From: Costertonia aggregata
GTDB taxonomy: Bacteria; Bacteroidota; Bacteroidia; Flavobacteriales; Flavobacteriaceae
Length of the DNA stretch: 64,000 nucleotides
Direction: 5' to 3'
NCBI RefSeq assembly: GCF_013402795.1
Contig: NZ_CP058595.1
Span: 903,501 to 967,500, forward strand
Each line of letters starts with the position of its first letter. Positions within the stretch are counted from its first letter, which is position 1. This document shows positions 42,418 through 52,861 of this stretch, in pieces. The position numbers and the translations under genes were made by a program. A model generated the notes under the pieces. It did no database searches. It worked only from the letters and a program-made list of their open reading frames with translations, and was not told where the DNA came from.

Positions 42418-43677
42418 TTAATTCACATGTAGTATGGCCTTATTCACAAGTTCAGGGAACCGCTCTCTTAAACGAAGCGGTCTATACGGCGATAGCTGAA
42501 TCATCAAAACATAAGCCAATTCTTGTTTAGGATCAATCCTGAAATAGGTGCCCACGGCACCGCCCCACCCATATACGCCCCGATTACCACTTGGTTCATA
42601 AGCAGCTATTGAAAAACCTAGCCCAAAACCTGTTTCACCTAACATTAAATGCAATGGTAGCTCTTGATGTTCACGTACTTCGTTCAAATGATCCTTGGTC
42701 ATTAACACCAATGTCTCCGGCTTTAGTATTTTTACTCCATTCAGTGTGCCATCGTTCAAAAGCATTCTACAAAATTGTAAATAGTCATGCATTGTCGATA
42801 CCAATCCGCCCCCACCAAGAAAAAGGGTCGTTTCTTTAACAAACCTGCTTTCTTCTGGATTTTCAGCGACGACCAACCTACCGTTTTCCCCAACTCGATA
42901 TCCTACGGTAAGCCTATCTATTTTATCCTTTGGAAGTTCAAAATGTGTATCGGTCATTAGTAACGGCGTGAGAATATGCGTATCAAGGTATTGATTCAAG
43001 GGTTCTCCCGAAAGGACTTCGACCAAATAGCCACAAACATCAGTTGAATGTCCATAGAGCCAATTGGTACCGGGCTCAAAATATAAGGGAAGCTTACTCA
43101 GCTTGGTTACAAACTGCTTTAGGTTATTGGAATTTGTTATTTGAGCCTGCGTATATAGTTCGTTTATGTATGTATTCTCACTTCTACCATAACCAATTCC
43201 CGAGGTATGCCGCAGCAAATCGATAATTCTTATAGGATTTTTAGCAGCCCTTAATCCATCTTGCCCAGAATACACCTTCATATTTTCAAATTCGGGAATA
43301 TAGCTATGAACTGGATCATTTAGTTGAAATTTTCCTTCTTCATAAAGTTGCATGAGGGCTACCGAAACAATTGGTTTTGTCATAGAAAAAATTCTATAAA
43401 TACTATTTGGAGATAAGGGTTTTTTGTTTTCAAGGTCTGCATAACCATAGGTATCAAAATGCACCAATTTACCTTTACGTAGAACTGCGGTTTGTATTCC
43501 TGCCAACTCTCCTACATCGACGATTTTATGTAGACAGGAGTCCATTTGTCGTAGTCGTTCGCTCGACATTCCGACCGACTCCGGCTCAACCAAATCAAAA
43601 CTGTTTTGTGCTCGACAACCTATAATCTGTAGGCCAACAACCAAAATGAAAAAAATCGTAAGTTGTTTCATTTTCAT
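42418..43677 (-). CDS. Beta-lactamase-family serine hydrolase, lipoprotein
   Basis: This 419-residue protein has a lipoprotein signal (LQIIGC, Cys near residue 21) and a class C beta-lactamase/esterase domain. The catalytic SxxK is in IFSMTKPIVSVALMQLYEEG (near residue 97), the second motif Tyr is in NWLYGHSTDVCGY (near 207), and the third is the WGGAVGTYF region near 378. Proteins of this kind act as esterases or D-amino peptidases rather than drug-resistance enzymes. The substrate is not evident. It stands alone, without a shared operon. Confidence 0.9.
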   Translation of the reverse strand: MKMKQLTIFFILVVGLQIIGCRAQNSFDLVEPESVGMSSERLRQMDSCLHKIVDVGELAGIQTAVLRKGKLVHFDTYGYADLENKKPLSPNSIYRIFSMTKPIVSVALMQLYEEGKFQLNDPVHSYIPEFENMKVYSGQDGLRAAKNPIRIIDLLRHTSGIGYGRSENTYINELYTQAQITNSNNLKQFVTKLSKLPLYFEPGTNWLYGHSTDVCGYLVEVLSGEPLNQYLDTHILTPLLMTDTHFELPKDKIDRLTVGYRVGENGRLVVAENPEESRFVKETTLFLGGGGLVSTMHDYLQFCRMLLNDGTLNGVKILKPETLVLMTKDHLNEVREHQELPLHLMLGETGFGLGFSIAAYEPSGNRGVYGWGGAVGTYFRIDPKQELAYVLMIQLSPYRPLRLRERFPELVNKAILHVN

Positions 43678-43873
43678 AAAAATAAGTCCACCAATTTAAA
43701 AGTGCGCATATTAACTATTTGTACCACAAAGAATTCTTTGCGAAAACAATACATTTACCATCTTCAACAATAAAAATCCTGTTTGCTGATTAAATAGCAT
43801 CTGAGAGAGTATCCTTTTTCGATAGAAAGTATAAAATAAGTAGACGCACTTTACTTTTATTCGTTACATCCAG

Positions 43874-43904
43874 AAAATAAAAAAGCGCCACAAGAAGGCG
43901 CTTT
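43874..43904 (-). terminator. Terminator of the M61 peptidase gene
   Basis: The stem AAAGCGCC/GGCGCTTT (8 bp, 7-base loop) is followed on the minus strand by TTTATTTT. It lies 25 bases after the peptidase stop codon. Confidence 0.8.
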
Positions 43905-43928
43905 ACATTATATGTTGATTTACTTATT

Positions 43929-45797
43929 TTAACCCTTCATCCAAGCATTTCTTAATTTGAGCTCTTTGTCACTAGGCGATTCAACTGGGACAATTGTCTC
44001 AACATTTAACACTGACTCGCCTACTCTTCCCGATAAATTTATCTCTTCACCATCTCTCAATAGTACCATTGAAATTTCGGTTTCAGGTGTCCACCCAAAA
44101 CTTTGCCCAATTATAGGGCGAATGCTTTCCAGCGTAATAGGAGTGCCGTTAATACTTTTTATGACATCACCACCTTTTAGACCCATATCGGTTAGGAAAC
44201 TATTCAGTTGTATCCCGTTCCTAATATAAATTGCATTAGCATTGGCCTGGTCAACATCAATGAAAGGAATATCACCATTTAGAAAATATCCCGATTTTTT
44301 CGCCACCACTTTAGAAGTTAGGCCAACTTTTGTAAAATACCGGTTATAATCAATAGGTGTATCCCCGATAACATGGGTATCAAAAAAATTGCGGAGCCCG
44401 GGATAGGTCATGGCTACGATTTCATCAATAAGCTTGTCATCCTCGAACGGAGTCATATCCCCGTATTTGTTGGATAATTGCTTCATTAGCCACAAGACTC
44501 CTTTTTCGCCATCGCTCCATTCACGTAATTGAATATCCAAAACCATATTGATAAGCGCCCCTTTTTCATAAACGTTGCCGTAGTTGTCCTTGTAGGGGTC
44601 ATCCAAAACATTTTCGCTCATAACGGTAAATGACATGCTATCATCATAAGATTTGGCATTTTCTATCTTACCCATAATACGTTTATAGAATTCGGCCTCG
44701 TCAATAAGCCCTTGTTGAATTTGGAAAAGATTGGCGAAATACTCTGTCGTACCCTCGTACATCCATAAGTGTCGGGACATTTTGGGGTCATTAAAATCAA
44801 AATATTGTACTTCTTTCGAGTGAACGTTCAACGGGGTAACAATATGAAAAAACTCATGCGACACCACGTCTACCATAGCTTGTTCCAAACGCTCTTTCTG
44901 CATTTGTTCCGGTAGCACGACCACCGTAGAGGTGTGGTGCTCCAATGCCCCAAAACCCGAGGCATCATCTTTTTCGAGCGTTGATAAATACAATAGAATA
45001 GTATACTCTTTTGTACCGTCTATATCCCCCAAAAAAGCTTTCTGTGCGCCCATCATCTTTTCCATACGGGGCTTTAAATCGGAAGCTTTGTACACATCGT
45101 TTGGCGAGTAAATGCTTAAGGTTACGGTAATATCGTTTATGCTGAAAGTTTCTGTATTGGGCTTTGCATATAGAATAGGATTATCGATCACTTCAAAGTA
45201 ACGTTCTGCCAAGAAAGCGTCCCATGCCGGATCGGGTTTTCGATTTGGCTCTTCCTTTAAAGAGGTGGTTGCCACTAAATCAATAGGTTTTCTAATCGTT
45301 ATGAGATAGGGCACTTCTTTAAAATCATCAAAATACCCCACAAAACCGTGAAGATTCAACATATAGTTCTCACCCTTCAGAATATTGGTTCCCGCAGGGG
45401 AAAACACCGCTTCTTCCACTTCGGTTTCCGTATCAAACGTATCGTTCACGGCATAGGTCACCTTATCTAGTTTTTTAGCTTCAGGGATGTACCACGTATT
45501 GTCATCGATTTTATTAAAACTTAGCTCCTTTCCTTCATAATCCAAGGCCTTAAAATCTTGTACGTATTTACCATAATTATCAGTGCTATAGGTTCCAGGA
45601 ACGGTCTTAGGAATAAAAAAAGAGATGTTGTCGGTAACGAAGGCTCCAGGATCAATGCTGACATTGACCTTGTCATCAACAACGTTCACCAAATCAATAT
45701 CTACCATGATATAAGTCTTATCTATGGTAACCAATGATTTTGAAGCACTGCAGCCTAACACTAAAATTCCAGAAATAATTAAAAAAACTCTTTTCAT
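43929..45797 (-). CDS. M61-family metallopeptidase with PDZ domain, lipoprotein
   Basis: This 622-residue protein has a lipoprotein signal (LVLGCSAS, Cys near residue 16) and an N-terminal beta-rich domain. The M61 zinc site is VVSHEFFHIVTPLNVHS near residue 315, with the third ligand in LWMYEGTTEYFANL some 30 residues later. A C-terminal PDZ domain follows (about 510-600, with DMGLKGGDVIKSINGTPI). The family prefers N-terminal Gly or Ala. It would be an envelope aminopeptidase. Length and motifs are complete. Confidence 0.93.
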   Translation of the reverse strand: MKRVFLIISGILVLGCSASKSLVTIDKTYIMVDIDLVNVVDDKVNVSIDPGAFVTDNISFFIPKTVPGTYSTDNYGKYVQDFKALDYEGKELSFNKIDDNTWYIPEAKKLDKVTYAVNDTFDTETEVEEAVFSPAGTNILKGENYMLNLHGFVGYFDDFKEVPYLITIRKPIDLVATTSLKEEPNRKPDPAWDAFLAERYFEVIDNPILYAKPNTETFSINDITVTLSIYSPNDVYKASDLKPRMEKMMGAQKAFLGDIDGTKEYTILLYLSTLEKDDASGFGALEHHTSTVVVLPEQMQKERLEQAMVDVVSHEFFHIVTPLNVHSKEVQYFDFNDPKMSRHLWMYEGTTEYFANLFQIQQGLIDEAEFYKRIMGKIENAKSYDDSMSFTVMSENVLDDPYKDNYGNVYEKGALINMVLDIQLREWSDGEKGVLWLMKQLSNKYGDMTPFEDDKLIDEIVAMTYPGLRNFFDTHVIGDTPIDYNRYFTKVGLTSKVVAKKSGYFLNGDIPFIDVDQANANAIYIRNGIQLNSFLTDMGLKGGDVIKSINGTPITLESIRPIIGQSFGWTPETEISMVLLRDGEEINLSGRVGESVLNVETIVPVESPSDKELKLRNAWMKG

Positions 45798-46009
45798 ATA
45801 TTTAAACTTACTTTTTTAAATTCTTTTCAAAATTTGATAATGCTCGCTTTACCTATATAAAACATTATAAATTATCGGCCGACAAGAATAACAATATTAA
45901 TCAAGTTTACCCAGACAATTCACAAATAATTAAGGGGTTACTTACAACAAAAATGTAAGGTGCAGCATAACTTTTTTTGATTATTTTTGTTTTGACTAAT
46001 AAGCTACAC

Positions 46010-46717
46010 ATGCAATACAACCGAATACTTTTGAAACTAAGCGGCGAAGCCTTGATGGGCGAGAAACAATATGGGATAGATTCTACCAGACTTTCAGAAT
46101 ATGCCGAAGAAATCAAAAAAGTAGTTGACAAAGGTATTGAAGTGGCTATAGTCATTGGTGGTGGAAACATCTTTAGGGGCTTGACCGGTGCCGCCACGGG
46201 AATGGATCGCGTACAAGGAGATCATATGGGCATGTTGGCAACCGTAATCAACGGCTTAGCCCTGCAAAGTGCATTGGAACTAAAAGGTGTGCAGACCCGA
46301 CTGCAATCCGCAATAAAAATAAACGAAGTTGCCGAGCCCTTTATTCGAAGACGTGCCATGCGCCATTTGGAAAAAGGCCGTGTTGTGATTTTCGGCGGAG
46401 GCACGGGAAACCCATATTTTACTACGGACTCCGCAGCAGTTCTTAGAGCGATTGAAATAGAGGCAGATGTCATCTTAAAAGGTACCCGTGTAGATGGCAT
46501 CTACACTTCCGACCCCGAAAAAGACAAGACCGCTACCAAATTTGACACTATTTCCTTTACCGATGTTTTGACCAAGGGGCTCAAAGTAATGGATACCACG
46601 GCATTTACCCTAAGCCAAGAAAATGAATTGCCCATTGTTGTTTTTGACATGAACAAAAAAGGCAACCTATTGAAAATCGTAGAGGGAGAAAATATAGGAA
46701 CGGTAGTGAATCTTTAA
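46010..46717 (+). CDS. pyrH: UMP kinase
   Basis: From ATG 46010 the product is 235 residues beginning [17 protein letters not shown], the normal UMPK start. An upstream in-frame ATG at 45977 would add 11 unlikely residues. Conserved blocks are [11 protein letters not shown] near residue 52, [21 protein letters not shown] near 65, and [19 protein letters not shown] near 126. It phosphorylates UMP to UDP. frr follows after 43 bases, the conserved pyrH-frr pair. Confidence 0.97.
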   Translation: MQYNRILLKLSGEALMGEKQYGIDSTRLSEYAEEIKKVVDKGIEVAIVIGGGNIFRGLTGAATGMDRVQGDHMGMLATVINGLALQSALELKGVQTRLQSAIKINEVAEPFIRRRAMRHLEKGRVVIFGGGTGNPYFTTDSAAVLRAIEIEADVILKGTRVDGIYTSDPEKDKTATKFDTISFTDVLTKGLKVMDTTAFTLSQENELPIVVFDMNKKGNLLKIVEGENIGTVVNL

Positions 46718-46760
46718 TTTTGGTATAATTTGTGTTCAACATAAATTTTAAATTACGCAT

Positions 46761-47315
46761 ATGAACGAAGAAGTAACTTTTATAACAGATGCCGCTAAAG
46801 AAGCCATGGACAAAGCCATGGTGCATTTAGAAAAGGCTTTCTTAAAAATTAGGGCGGGCAAAGCAAGCCCTGCAATGCTTTCAACCGTTATGGTAGAATA
46901 TTATGGCTCACAGACCCCATTGTCCCAGGTAGCGAACATCAATACGCCCGATGCGAGAACCATATCGGTTCAACCTTGGGAAAAAACAATGCTGCAAGAA
47001 ATAGAAAAGGCCATTATGAACGCCAATTTAGGTTTTAACCCTATGAACAATGGGGATTTTGTAATTATAAACGTACCACCTTTGACAGAGGAACGCAGGC
47101 GTGACCTCGCAAAACAGGCTAAAGCAGAAGCGGAAGATGCCAAGGTAGGTGTGCGTAATGCAAGACAGGAGGCCAACAAAGAGATCCGGGACCTTGACAT
47201 ATCTGAAGACCTTCAAAAAAATGCGGAATCCGATATTCAGGACCTAACCGACTCGTATACCAAAAAAATAGATGCCGTTTTGGACGTGAAAGAGGCCGAA
47301 ATCATGAAAATATAA
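46761..47315 (+). CDS. frr: Ribosome recycling factor
   Basis: This 184-residue protein has the RRF hallmarks: LEKAFLKIRAGKASPAML near residue 23, YYGSQTPLSQVANINTPDAR, QPWEKTMLQEIEKAI, and LTEERRRDLAKQAKAEAED near 114. With EF-G it splits post-termination ribosomes. It is coexpressed with pyrH and followed by a clear terminator. Confidence 0.98.
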   Translation: MNEEVTFITDAAKEAMDKAMVHLEKAFLKIRAGKASPAMLSTVMVEYYGSQTPLSQVANINTPDARTISVQPWEKTMLQEIEKAIMNANLGFNPMNNGDFVIINVPPLTEERRRDLAKQAKAEAEDAKVGVRNARQEANKEIRDLDISEDLQKNAESDIQDLTDSYTKKIDAVLDVKEAEIMKI

Positions 47316-47336
47316 CCTATTGCTATCATAGCATCT

Positions 47337-47366
47337 AAAGCGGCCCAATAGCCGCTTTTTTCATTT
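47337..47366 (+). terminator. Terminator of pyrH-frr
   Basis: The stem AAAGCGGC/GCCGCTTT with a 6-base loop is followed by TTTCATTTT. It lies 22 bases after the frr stop. Confidence 0.85.
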
Positions 47367-47410
47367 TATATACTTATCGATACATTCTAGGAACACAACC
47401 CATCTTTTTC

Positions 47411-47418
47411 TACATTTG
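47411..47418 (+). promoter_or_regulatory. Candidate -7 box for the RND exporter gene
   Basis: TACATTTG matches the Bacteroidota -7 consensus and lies 22 bases before the GTG start. No convincing -33 TTTG box is seen at 19 bases, so this is tentative. Confidence 0.4.
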
Positions 47419-47440
47419 CACACGGTAAAAAAGAGGTATA

Positions 47441-49840
47441 GTGGCAAAACTTACAAAAGGCTTTTGGCCCAAAACGGCAAATATAATTCTACGCAATAGA
47501 ATTCTTATTTTAATTGTAATTGCCTCGTTTACCGTATTTCTTGGTTTGCAATGGGAGAACATGCGTTTCTCCAATTCACAGGCCAATTTGCTACCGGATG
47601 ACCACCCAACAAATCTAGAGTATCAATCCTTTCTAAAGCTTTTTGGGGAAGAGGGCAACACCATTGTACTAGGCATACGTGATAGCAGCCTGTTTACCCC
47701 TTCTAAATTTAATAGGTGGAACAAATTCAGCAAGCAGTTAGATGCCTTCCCCGAAGTAGACTTTGTACTTTCTACCGATAATCTTCAAGAACTGGTCAAG
47801 GATAACGAAAAGCAGGAATTTGTATTATCGCCGTATATAAAGTCAAAACCAAACACAAAAGCCCAGGTAGACAGCCTTAAAAATCATCTTTTTAATGACC
47901 TACCCTTTTACGAGAGTCTGCTTTTCAATAAAGAAACAGGCACCATACGCACCGTAATGTATCTGGACAAGGATATCGTAAACACATCCGTCAGAAAAGA
48001 TTTTATCCTAGAGGACCTTACGAATCTCGTTGAAGATTTTGAAGAGGAAACCGGTCTTAATGTGCGTATTTCGGGTATGCCGTACATACGTACCCTCAAC
48101 TCTCAAAATATCATTGATGAAATAGGGAAATTTATTTTGGCCGCCTTGGGGGTAACCTCATTGATTTTCTTTTTCTTTTTTAGGAGTTTCAGGGCAACCT
48201 TCATTTCAATGTGCGTAGTGATTATAGGGGTAATGTGGGCTTTCGGTATTTTGGGACTGCTCCAATATGAAATTACCGTATTAACGGCACTGATTCCTCC
48301 CTTGATTATCGTTATCGGAATTCCCAACTGTATTTTCCTTATCAATAAGTATCAACAAGAGGTGAAAAAACATGGGAACCAAGCACTCTCCTTACAACGC
48401 GTCATTTCCAAGATCGGCAATGCCACACTAATGACCAATGTTACCACTGCATCGGGTTTTGCCACTTTTATAATAACCGACAGTAAGCTTTTGAAAGAGT
48501 TTGGGATTGTGGCATCTATAAATATTATAGGCATATTTATTCTTTCCCTATTGATCATACCAATTGTATACAGCTTTATGTCGCTTCCCAAAACAAAGCA
48601 TTTGAAACACTTGAACAAAAGATGGGTCGATGCTTTTGTAAACTGGATGGAACGTATCGTAAGGCATCGCAGAATAACGGTTTATATCACCTCTTTGGTC
48701 CTTTTGATAGCCAGCATTATTGGCATTTATCAGATTGATATTTCTGGAAGCCCCATCGAGGATATGCCAAAAAAAGCCGAGTTCTTTAAGGATATACGTT
48801 TTTTTGAAGATGAGTTTGACGGTATAATGCCCGTGGAAATAGTAGTGGATACGGAACGTGAAAAAGGAGTCCTGAAATTGGCGACCCTAAGGCGAATGAA
48901 CCAACTAAGCGACTATATTGATGAAGTCCCCGAACTATCCAAGCCAGTCTCCGCCGTAAACTTGGTAAAATATTCCAAGCAGGCATTTTATGGCGGTATC
49001 CCAAAATACTATCAACTGCCTACATCGCAAGAAAACAATTTTATCATGGATGTTGCCCGGAAATCTTCCGGCAATAGCAACCTTCTCAAAAGTTTTGTGG
49101 ACAGCACCGGGCAAACCGCACGAATTACCACATACATGCAAGATGTGAAAACAGATCGCATGGAAGAAATAGAATCCCGGCTTTTGGAACAAATCCATAA
49201 GATTTTCCCAGACGAGCGTTTTAACGTATACATGACGGGCAGTGCCCTACTGTTTTTGAAAGGCACCAAATATCTCGTTAAGAATCTGGTACTCTCTTTG
49301 GCCTTGGCCATTGGGCTGATCGCCCTTTTTATGGCGTATTTGTTTCGTTCGTTTCGAATGATCATCATTTCGTTGATTCCCAATCTACTCCCTTTGGTGG
49401 TAACTGCAGGTGTTATGGGCTTCGTTGGCGTTCCCATAAAACCCTCTACCATTTTGGTGTTCAGTATCGCTTTTGGTATTTCGGTTGATGACACCATTCA
49501 TTTTCTTGCCAAATATAGGCAAGAACTTACGGCCAGTAGGTGGCGTATCGAAAAATCAGTATATGCGGCATTGCGTGAAACCGGTGTGAGTATGTTCTAC
49601 ACCTCGATAGTACTTTTCTTTGGGTTCTCTGTCTTTGTAATTTCCAACTTTGGGGGAACAGTCGCCTTGGGTGCTTTGGTATCGGCAACTTTGCTTTTTG
49701 CAATGCTCGCCAATCTTATTTTGTTGCCCTCGCTCTTGCTTTCTTTGGAAAAAAGTATTGCCAACAAAGAGACCTTGAAAAAACCTCAGATAGATATTCT
49801 TCCCAAAGAAACCTTGAACGGAAAAGGTAAAAAAGGGTAA
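47441..49840 (+). CDS. RND-superfamily exporter (MMPL/SSD type)
   Basis: This 799-residue protein has the internal duplication of RND transporters. Each half starts with one TM (about residues 20-38 and 410-430), followed by a large periplasmic loop and a group of five TMs (about 225-385 and 620-770). Motifs include FGISVDDTIHFLAKYRQE near 685-702, which contains the Asp pair of proton-relay type, and the parallel IVIGIPNCIFLINKYQQE in the first half. Such proteins move lipids or hydrophobic compounds across the inner membrane. The substrate is unknown. The start is GTG at 47441. It stands alone between two translation gene groups. Confidence 0.9.
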   Translation: MAKLTKGFWPKTANIILRNRILILIVIASFTVFLGLQWENMRFSNSQANLLPDDHPTNLEYQSFLKLFGEEGNTIVLGIRDSSLFTPSKFNRWNKFSKQLDAFPEVDFVLSTDNLQELVKDNEKQEFVLSPYIKSKPNTKAQVDSLKNHLFNDLPFYESLLFNKETGTIRTVMYLDKDIVNTSVRKDFILEDLTNLVEDFEEETGLNVRISGMPYIRTLNSQNIIDEIGKFILAALGVTSLIFFFFFRSFRATFISMCVVIIGVMWAFGILGLLQYEITVLTALIPPLIIVIGIPNCIFLINKYQQEVKKHGNQALSLQRVISKIGNATLMTNVTTASGFATFIITDSKLLKEFGIVASINIIGIFILSLLIIPIVYSFMSLPKTKHLKHLNKRWVDAFVNWMERIVRHRRITVYITSLVLLIASIIGIYQIDISGSPIEDMPKKAEFFKDIRFFEDEFDGIMPVEIVVDTEREKGVLKLATLRRMNQLSDYIDEVPELSKPVSAVNLVKYSKQAFYGGIPKYYQLPTSQENNFIMDVARKSSGNSNLLKSFVDSTGQTARITTYMQDVKTDRMEEIESRLLEQIHKIFPDERFNVYMTGSALLFLKGTKYLVKNLVLSLALAIGLIALFMAYLFRSFRMIIISLIPNLLPLVVTAGVMGFVGVPIKPSTILVFSIAFGISVDDTIHFLAKYRQELTASRWRIEKSVYAALRETGVSMFYTSIVLFFGFSVFVISNFGGTVALGALVSATLLFAMLANLILLPSLLLSLEKSIANKETLKKPQIDILPKETLNGKGKKG

Positions 49841-49897
49841 TCTTCGGCAAACACGTATTTTATAACTCAGTTAACCGTCTTCTTTTTGCCAAAAAGT

Positions 49898-49905
49898 TAT
49901 CTTTG
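49898..49905 (+). promoter_or_regulatory. Candidate -7 box for asnS
   Basis: TATCTTTG fits TAnnTTTG and lies 27 bases before the asnS ATG. The -33 region is not a clear match, so this is tentative. Confidence 0.4.
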
Positions 49906-49931
49906 CAGCTTAAATTTTGAATGGCCTTAAA

Positions 49932-51365
49932 ATGACAGCGCATAGTGTAAAAGAATTGCTTTCTGGGAAATTGACATTACAGGAAGTTACTGTAAATGGT
50001 TGGGTAAAAACCTTTAGAAGTAACCGATTTATTGCATTGAACGATGGTTCTACCATAAATAACATACAATGTGTGGTAGATTTTGAAAAATTTGACGATA
50101 CTGTCCTTAAACAAATCAACACAGGTGCCGCTTTAAGAATTACCGGTACTTTGGTAGAAAGCCAGGGGCGTGGGCAGAGCGTAGAGATTCAGGTAAAGGA
50201 TATTTTTGTACATGGTGAGGCCGACCCTGAGGCTTACCCTATACAACCCAAAAAGCATTCCTTGGAATTCTTGAGGGAAAAAGCACATTTAAGGGTCAGG
50301 ACCAATACGTTTTCTGCGGTTATGCGAGTACGCTCGGCGTTATCTTTTGCCATTCATCAATATTTTCAACAAAACGGTTTCTATTATTTTCACGCTCCCA
50401 TTATCACAGGTTCCGATGCAGAAGGTGCTGGTGAAATGTTCAGGGTAACCACATTGGATGCAAAAAAACCACCTTTGACAGAAGAAGGAGAAGTAAATCA
50501 TAAAGAGGATTTCTTTGGAAAGGAAACCAATCTTACGGTATCCGGTCAATTGGAAGCGGAAGCCTATGCCATGGCACTTGGCAAAGTATACACTTTCGGA
50601 CCAACATTTAGGGCAGAAAACTCAAATACCTCAAGACACTTGGCCGAATTTTGGATGATTGAGCCCGAAATGGCTTTCTATGACTTGGATGCCAATATGG
50701 ATCTGGCCGAAGATTTCATAAAAAACGTGATACGCTATGTATTGGAAAACTGCGAGGACGACCTTCAATTTTTGGAAAAGCGATTGTTGGACGAAGAAAA
50801 AAGAAAACCTCAGGCCGAACGTAGCGAAATGGCATTAATTGAAAAGCTCAAGTTCGTTGCCGATACCAATTTCAAAAGGGTGACCTACACCGAGGCCATT
50901 GACATATTGAGAAACAGCAAACCTAACAAAAAGAAAAAGTTTCAATACCCGATTGATGAATGGGGAGCAGATCTACAGAGCGAACACGAACGGTTTTTGG
51001 TCGAAAAACATTTTAAATGCCCGGTAATCCTTTTTGACTACCCCGCCAAAATCAAGGCATTCTACATGCGTTTGAACGAAGATGGAAAAACTGTGCGTGC
51101 CATGGATATTCTGTTTCCTGGAATAGGGGAAATCGTAGGTGGGTCCCAGCGTGAAGAGCGCCTGGAGGTATTAAAGGAAAAAATGGCCGCTTTGGACATT
51201 CCCGAAGAAGAGCTTTGGTGGTATTTGGATTTGAGAAAATTTGGCACTGCGGTACATAGCGGTTTTGGACTCGGTTTTGAAAGACTTGTACTTTTTGCAA
51301 CGGGCATGGGCAACATAAGGGATGTCATCCCTTTTCCGAGAACACCGCAAAATGCAGAGTTTTAA
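49932..51365 (+). CDS. asnS: Asparaginyl-tRNA synthetase
   Basis: From ATG 49932 ([10 protein letters not shown]) the enzyme has 477 residues. An in-frame TTG five codons upstream is less likely. It has an N-terminal OB-fold anticodon domain ([20 protein letters not shown] near 22-41) and a class II catalytic core: motif 2 is [20 protein letters not shown] near residue 223, and motif 3 is [20 protein letters not shown] near 446. It charges tRNA-Asn. It precedes rpoN by 38 bases. Confidence 0.97.
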   Translation: MTAHSVKELLSGKLTLQEVTVNGWVKTFRSNRFIALNDGSTINNIQCVVDFEKFDDTVLKQINTGAALRITGTLVESQGRGQSVEIQVKDIFVHGEADPEAYPIQPKKHSLEFLREKAHLRVRTNTFSAVMRVRSALSFAIHQYFQQNGFYYFHAPIITGSDAEGAGEMFRVTTLDAKKPPLTEEGEVNHKEDFFGKETNLTVSGQLEAEAYAMALGKVYTFGPTFRAENSNTSRHLAEFWMIEPEMAFYDLDANMDLAEDFIKNVIRYVLENCEDDLQFLEKRLLDEEKRKPQAERSEMALIEKLKFVADTNFKRVTYTEAIDILRNSKPNKKKKFQYPIDEWGADLQSEHERFLVEKHFKCPVILFDYPAKIKAFYMRLNEDGKTVRAMDILFPGIGEIVGGSQREERLEVLKEKMAALDIPEEELWWYLDLRKFGTAVHSGFGLGFERLVLFATGMGNIRDVIPFPRTPQNAEF

Positions 51366-51403
51366 TCTTAATTCTTTAACTTTATAGGTAGGAAATACCC
51401 CAT

Positions 51404-52861
51404 ATGTTAAAACAGCACTTACAGTTTAAACTTTCGCAAAAGCTATCGCCACAACAGATTCAGTTGATGAAGCTGATACAATTGCCTACCCAAGCTTTTG
51501 AACAACGGCTGAAACAAGAGTTAGAAGAGAATCCCGCTTTGGAGAGTGGTAAAGAAGAAACTCTTTCCGATACCGATGACTTTGAGGACAATTATGATAA
51601 TGAAACGGATAGTGAAAGCATCAATGCAGAAGACATCAATATAGACGATTATCTTAGTGATGACGAAGTTCCCGATTACAGAACTCAGGCCAATAACTAT
51701 AGTGCCGATGACGATGACAAAAGCATTCCCTATGCCGCCGGAACCTCTTTTAACCAATACCTGTTAAACCAACTCAATACCGTATACCTTACCGATGAGG
51801 AGTGGGCGATTGCAGAATTTTTGGTCGGCAGCGTTGACGAAAGCGGCTATATTCGCAGACCTTTATCCGATATTACCGATGATCTTGCTTTTACCCAAAA
51901 TATATACACCGAAGAGGCCACTGTTGAAAAAGTCTTGAAAACGGTACAAGAGCTAGACCCTCCCGGAGTAGCGGCCCGATCCTTGGAAGAATGTTTGCTG
52001 ATACAACTTGACCGTAAGGAACCTACGCCAAACATTGATCTAGCAACCACGATACTCAAAAAATCTTTTGACCAGTTTACGAAAAAACATTACCAAAAAC
52101 TCATTCAAAAGCATAACATTACCGAAGAGGAGCTTAAGGGAGCCATTACAGAGATAGAAAAACTAAATCCCAAACCTGGTGGTTCCTATGCGGGAAATAA
52201 CAGGATTATTGAACATATTGTGCCCGATTTTTCCATAAAAATAGTAGAGGGCGAACTAGAGCTTACCTTGAACGGTAGAAATGCCCCAGAGTTGCATGTT
52301 TCGCGTGAATACAACAACATGCTCGAAGGCTACAAAAATTCCAAGGAAAAATCAAAGTCCCAAAAAGACACTGTAATGTTCATCAAGCAGAAGTTAGATG
52401 CCGCAAAATGGTTCATTGATGCCATTCGCCAAAGACAGCAGACGCTTTTCATTACCATGAACACCATAATGCAATACCAAAAAGAGTATTTTTTAACCGG
52501 GGACGAGCGCAAGCTTCGCCCCATGATACTCAAGGATATTGCCGATGCCATAGATATGGATGTTTCCACGGTTTCAAGGGTAGCCAACAGCAAGTATGTA
52601 GACACGCCTTATGGTACCAAATTGATAAAAGAGTATTTTTCCGAGTCCATGAAAAATGAACAAGGAGAAGATGTATCCACCAAAGAAATCAAAAAAATAT
52701 TGGAAACGGTTATTGGGGAAGAAAGCAAAAAAAAGCCTTTGACCGACGATAAACTAGCAGCTATCCTAAAAGAAAAAGGGTACCCTATTGCCAGGCGAAC
52801 GGTAGCCAAATATCGTGAACAGTTAGATATTCCTGTTGCACGGTTAAGAAAACAAATATAA
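51404..52861 (+). CDS. rpoN: RNA polymerase sigma-54 factor
   Basis: This 485-residue protein has all RpoN regions. The glutamine-rich N-terminal activator region (LKQHLQFKLSQKLSPQQIQL at the start) is followed by an acidic region II (about 45-110), a core-binding domain and a DNA-binding domain. The RpoN box ARRTVAKYRE lies near the C-terminus. It directs core polymerase to -24/-12 promoters and needs an enhancer-binding ATPase, which is not encoded nearby. Its stop overlaps the next start by one base (TAATG), so the membrane protein behind it is coupled. Confidence 0.97.
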   Translation: MLKQHLQFKLSQKLSPQQIQLMKLIQLPTQAFEQRLKQELEENPALESGKEETLSDTDDFEDNYDNETDSESINAEDINIDDYLSDDEVPDYRTQANNYSADDDDKSIPYAAGTSFNQYLLNQLNTVYLTDEEWAIAEFLVGSVDESGYIRRPLSDITDDLAFTQNIYTEEATVEKVLKTVQELDPPGVAARSLEECLLIQLDRKEPTPNIDLATTILKKSFDQFTKKHYQKLIQKHNITEEELKGAITEIEKLNPKPGGSYAGNNRIIEHIVPDFSIKIVEGELELTLNGRNAPELHVSREYNNMLEGYKNSKEKSKSQKDTVMFIKQKLDAAKWFIDAIRQRQQTLFITMNTIMQYQKEYFLTGDERKLRPMILKDIADAIDMDVSTVSRVANSKYVDTPYGTKLIKEYFSESMKNEQGEDVSTKEIKKILETVIGEESKKKPLTDDKLAAILKEKGYPIARRTVAKYREQLDIPVARLRKQI